Assembly: GCA_022843585.1 (NCBI GenBank)
Contig: JALHNJ010000008.1
Location: forward strand, 1 to 64,000
Length of the DNA: 64,000 nt
Direction of reading: 5' to 3'
Origin: Chitinophagaceae bacterium
GTDB taxonomy: Bacteria > Bacteroidota > Bacteroidia > Chitinophagales > Chitinophagaceae
This document shows, piece by piece, positions 62,267-64,000 of the stretch. A program made the translations under genes and the position numbers. The notes under the pieces are model-generated. The model worked only from the letters and a program-made list of their open reading frames with translations. It was not told the DNA's origin and made no database searches. Numbering within the stretch: position 1 is the stretch's first letter; each line of letters begins with the position of its first letter.

Positions 62267-63355
62267 TCAGAACCGATATTGCAACCGAAAATCAATTAAA
62301 TCAGCTACTTCTTTATGGGCCTTTAAATTAAAGCCGGCAAACCAATGGCTGCTTAATTGATATCGCAATCCCCAGCGATGATAAAACCCTGTATGAAATG
62401 ATGGATAGCGGGTGATATATTTTCCTATTTGTTGGCTGAAAGTAACTTTTCCTAATAGAAATTCATGACCAAGTGTTATTGCTGTTGTTAATCCGGGCTT
62501 ACTATTATCATGTGGTGCTGTAGCATCATTTTTGTAACTGCTATAAGAAATTTCAGCACCCCCGGTAAGTGCATTAATTCTGCTTACAGGAATGGAAACC
62601 TGCGTAAACATGCCTAACATAAACCGGCGTTTTGCTTTCCAGGAAAGATGATAAGCCTGACTTGGAGTAAACACTATTCCTGCATCAATAAAAAGCCCCT
62701 CAGGTTTTCTTTTTGCCCGAACAAATTTGTGCCTGGGTAGTATATTATTATCCGGATAGTAAAGTATAGATGCCGACAACATCATCCAATTAAGACCAGC
62801 ATTGGGTTGATTGGCATGACCATTCGAAATATGATTAAAGTTCCCATTTATTTCTGTGGTAATTTTTTTGCTTACCCGAAAACCAATACCAGAACTTACA
62901 TGAAGATAAGGAGTAACATGATTGCTATATGCAAGGTTGGTGTTATTAGAAATCTCATCATAAGGTTTTGAAAAATAACCTATACCTACATCTCCTCTGA
63001 ACTGGAATTGAAAACTTTTGCCAATCCGATAAACAGGTTGTAAAAAAATGGAGGCGATTACACCTTTCCCAAATACAGGGCTTTTAAAATCCAGATATGA
63101 CAAATTAAAACCACGACGTAAATAGGTACGACAAATACTGAAAGAGGAATAATCCAATCGCTGAAGCGAATAATCAATACCCAATGCAAAAGGCTTTACA
63201 CCTTTTGCACTATTTACGGATTCTTTGTGAACCAGTGCGGAACCTCGTTGAAAAGTAAATGCAAATACCTTTTTAGAAATAATACTATCAACTTGTTCCT
63301 GTGCAATAAGACAGCATGGGAAAAACAAAAACAGAATAAAAAATAGTCTAATCAT
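62267..63355 (-). CDS. PagL-like acyloxyacyl hydrolase / lipid A deacylase
   Basis: A 362-residue protein with a signal peptide (CCLIAQE) and an outer-membrane beta-barrel. The PagL-type motif is HISNGHANQPNAGLN with His175 and Ser177, the catalytic pair in known PagL enzymes. The position I align with the catalytic Glu of Pseudomonas PagL is Asn189 here. It ends in a strand RLQYRF. It probably trims an acyl chain of lipid A or a related lipid; activity is not certain. The 222-bp gap to accC shows no clear feature. Confidence 0.82.
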   Translation of the reverse strand: MIRLFFILFLFFPCCLIAQEQVDSIISKKVFAFTFQRGSALVHKESVNSAKGVKPFALGIDYSLQRLDYSSFSICRTYLRRGFNLSYLDFKSPVFGKGVIASIFLQPVYRIGKSFQFQFRGDVGIGYFSKPYDEISNNTNLAYSNHVTPYLHVSSGIGFRVSKKITTEINGNFNHISNGHANQPNAGLNWMMLSASILYYPDNNILPRHKFVRAKRKPEGLFIDAGIVFTPSQAYHLSWKAKRRFMLGMFTQVSIPVSRINALTGGAEISYSSYKNDATAPHDNSKPGLTTAITLGHEFLLGKVTFSQQIGKYITRYPSFHTGFYHRWGLRYQLSSHWFAGFNLKAHKEVADLIDFRLQYRF

Positions 63356-63577
63356 TTAACTGAAATAACATTATTACTTTATTACAAGTACGGAATTTCC
63401 AACCATCCCTGTAAATCACTGTATTGAGAGAGATATGAAATATCGGCTCCCGAAGGCACAGGAATTAATTAGCTTTTGTAATTGGTAGTTATTATTTCAA
63501 TCGAAAGCCCTTGCCAGCTTATGCTGCATTCAAACGCAGTGAAAGGAAGGTACTAAAGGAAGATTATAAAACAGTAT

Positions 63578-64000
63578 TTATTTTAAAGTAAACCCCTCCA
63601 GGAATTTAGTATTAAAATCACCGCTTCTGAAACGTTCGTCCTGCATTAATTGCAAATGGAATGGAATGGTTGTTTTTACTCCTTCAATAACATATTCACT
63701 TAATGCACGGTACATTGTTTGAATGGCCTCCGGACGGGTTTGCGCTACAGTAATTAATTTTCCAATCATGGAATCATAGTATGGTGGAATTACATAGCCA
63801 GCATACACATGGCTATCCACTCTTACACCATGACCACCGGGTTGGTGCAACACGGTAATTTTTCCGGGAGATGGTCGAAAATCATTATACGGATCTTCTG
63901 CATTGATGCGACATTCTATAGAGTGATTGCGGGGGATATAATCCTGGCCAGAAATTCTTTCGCCCATAGCAATCTTAATCTGCTCTTTTATCAAATCAAA
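63578..64000 (-). CDS. accC: Biotin carboxylase subunit of acetyl-CoA carboxylase, 5' part missing
   Basis: The frame is open from the window edge: the first visible residues [14 protein letters not shown] are the conserved core of biotin carboxylase, and the fragment ends [39 protein letters not shown] at the typical C-terminus. About 140 residues are visible. [21 protein letters not shown] and [10 protein letters not shown] are AccC motifs. Only the C-terminal third is in the window; the start lies beyond 64000. An acyl-CoA carboxylase subunit for another substrate is possible. Confidence 0.9.
   Translation of the reverse strand, partial: FDLIKEQIKIAMGERISGQDYIPRNHSIECRINAEDPYNDFRPSPGKITVLHQPGGHGVRVDSHVYAGYVIPPYYDSMIGKLITVAQTRPEAIQTMYRALSEYVIEGVKTTIPFHLQLMQDERFRSGDFNTKFLEGFTLK

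Overview
This is 64 kb of an AT-rich bacterial chromosome. It looks like a member of the Bacteroidota, most likely Chitinophagaceae or a close relative; the family-level placement is inference. The evidence is: many promoters with the Bacteroidota -7 element TAnnTTTG; almost no Shine-Dalgarno sequences; a type IX secretion plug protein; a TamL-type lipoprotein Omp85; a SpoIIM/DUF4129/DUF4350/MoxR/DUF58 operon; Bacteroidota-only domain families (DUF5683, DUF5362); a eukaryote-like NADP isocitrate dehydrogenase; and several secreted proteins whose signal peptides end in AQ. No phage, IS element, transposase or CRISPR array was seen. The two ends cut a lipoprotein gene (1-920) and a biotin carboxylase gene (63578-64000).

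Layout. 1-4.6 kb: metal homeostasis (DtxR/MntR-like regulator plus ZIP transporter), a Crp/Fnr-type regulator with a perfect FNR-type palindrome upstream, and icd. 4.7-10.7 kb: tRNA and translation functions (miaA, cca, tsaC, a tRNA-Leu whose CCA end is not encoded), a family-4 glycosyltransferase and dapD. 10.7-15 kb: a DUF885 protein, a LuxE-like acyl-protein synthetase, a small lipoprotein and a UbiA-like membrane protein. 15.1-25.8 kb: one long co-directional cluster with very tight spacing. It starts with an M42 peptidase, then has a 54-residue membrane protein, a kinase-like/methyltransferase fusion, two tandem membrane sulfatase-superfamily enzymes, two tandem GT-C-like membrane proteins, a polyprenyl-phosphate-type GT2, a DUF2304 protein and a PIG-L deacetylase. 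I read it as an envelope glycan or glycolipid building and decorating system; it is the best candidate for an undescribed system here. 25.8-31.6 kb: lon, two outer-membrane beta-barrel proteins and a membrane metallophosphoesterase. 31.8-37.6 kb: parA-parB-DUF5683-dapB followed by a TPR histidine kinase and a NarL-type response regulator. 37.7-43.4 kb: mixed genes, a transaldolase, the SRP RNA and a cyclic-nucleotide-domain/patatin fusion. 43.5-49.3 kb: envelope biogenesis (T9SS plug protein, FtsX/LolE-type permease, TrmH methyltransferase, TamL). 49.3-56.3 kb: truB, the MoxR/DUF58 operon and a divergent RDD gene. 56.3-64 kb: a DUF5362 protein, proS, a low-complexity Asn/Ser-rich lipoprotein, a FadL-like porin, a lipoprotein agmatine-deiminase homologue, a PagL-like deacylase and the accC fragment.

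Links between genes: dapD and dapB both belong to the succinylase lysine/DAP pathway. The cca gene is needed by the tRNA-Leu in the window, and miaA, tsaC and truB modify tRNA. TamL, the plug protein, the porins and PagL all act at the outer membrane. In the 15-25 kb cluster the GT2 could make a lipid-linked sugar, the GT-C proteins could transfer it outside the membrane, and the sulfatase-like enzymes and PIG-L could decorate the product.

Several start codons were moved from the longest open frame to the supported start. Two genes appear to start at TTG (14133 and 44864). Short interspersed repeats occur in at least three gene-free gaps.
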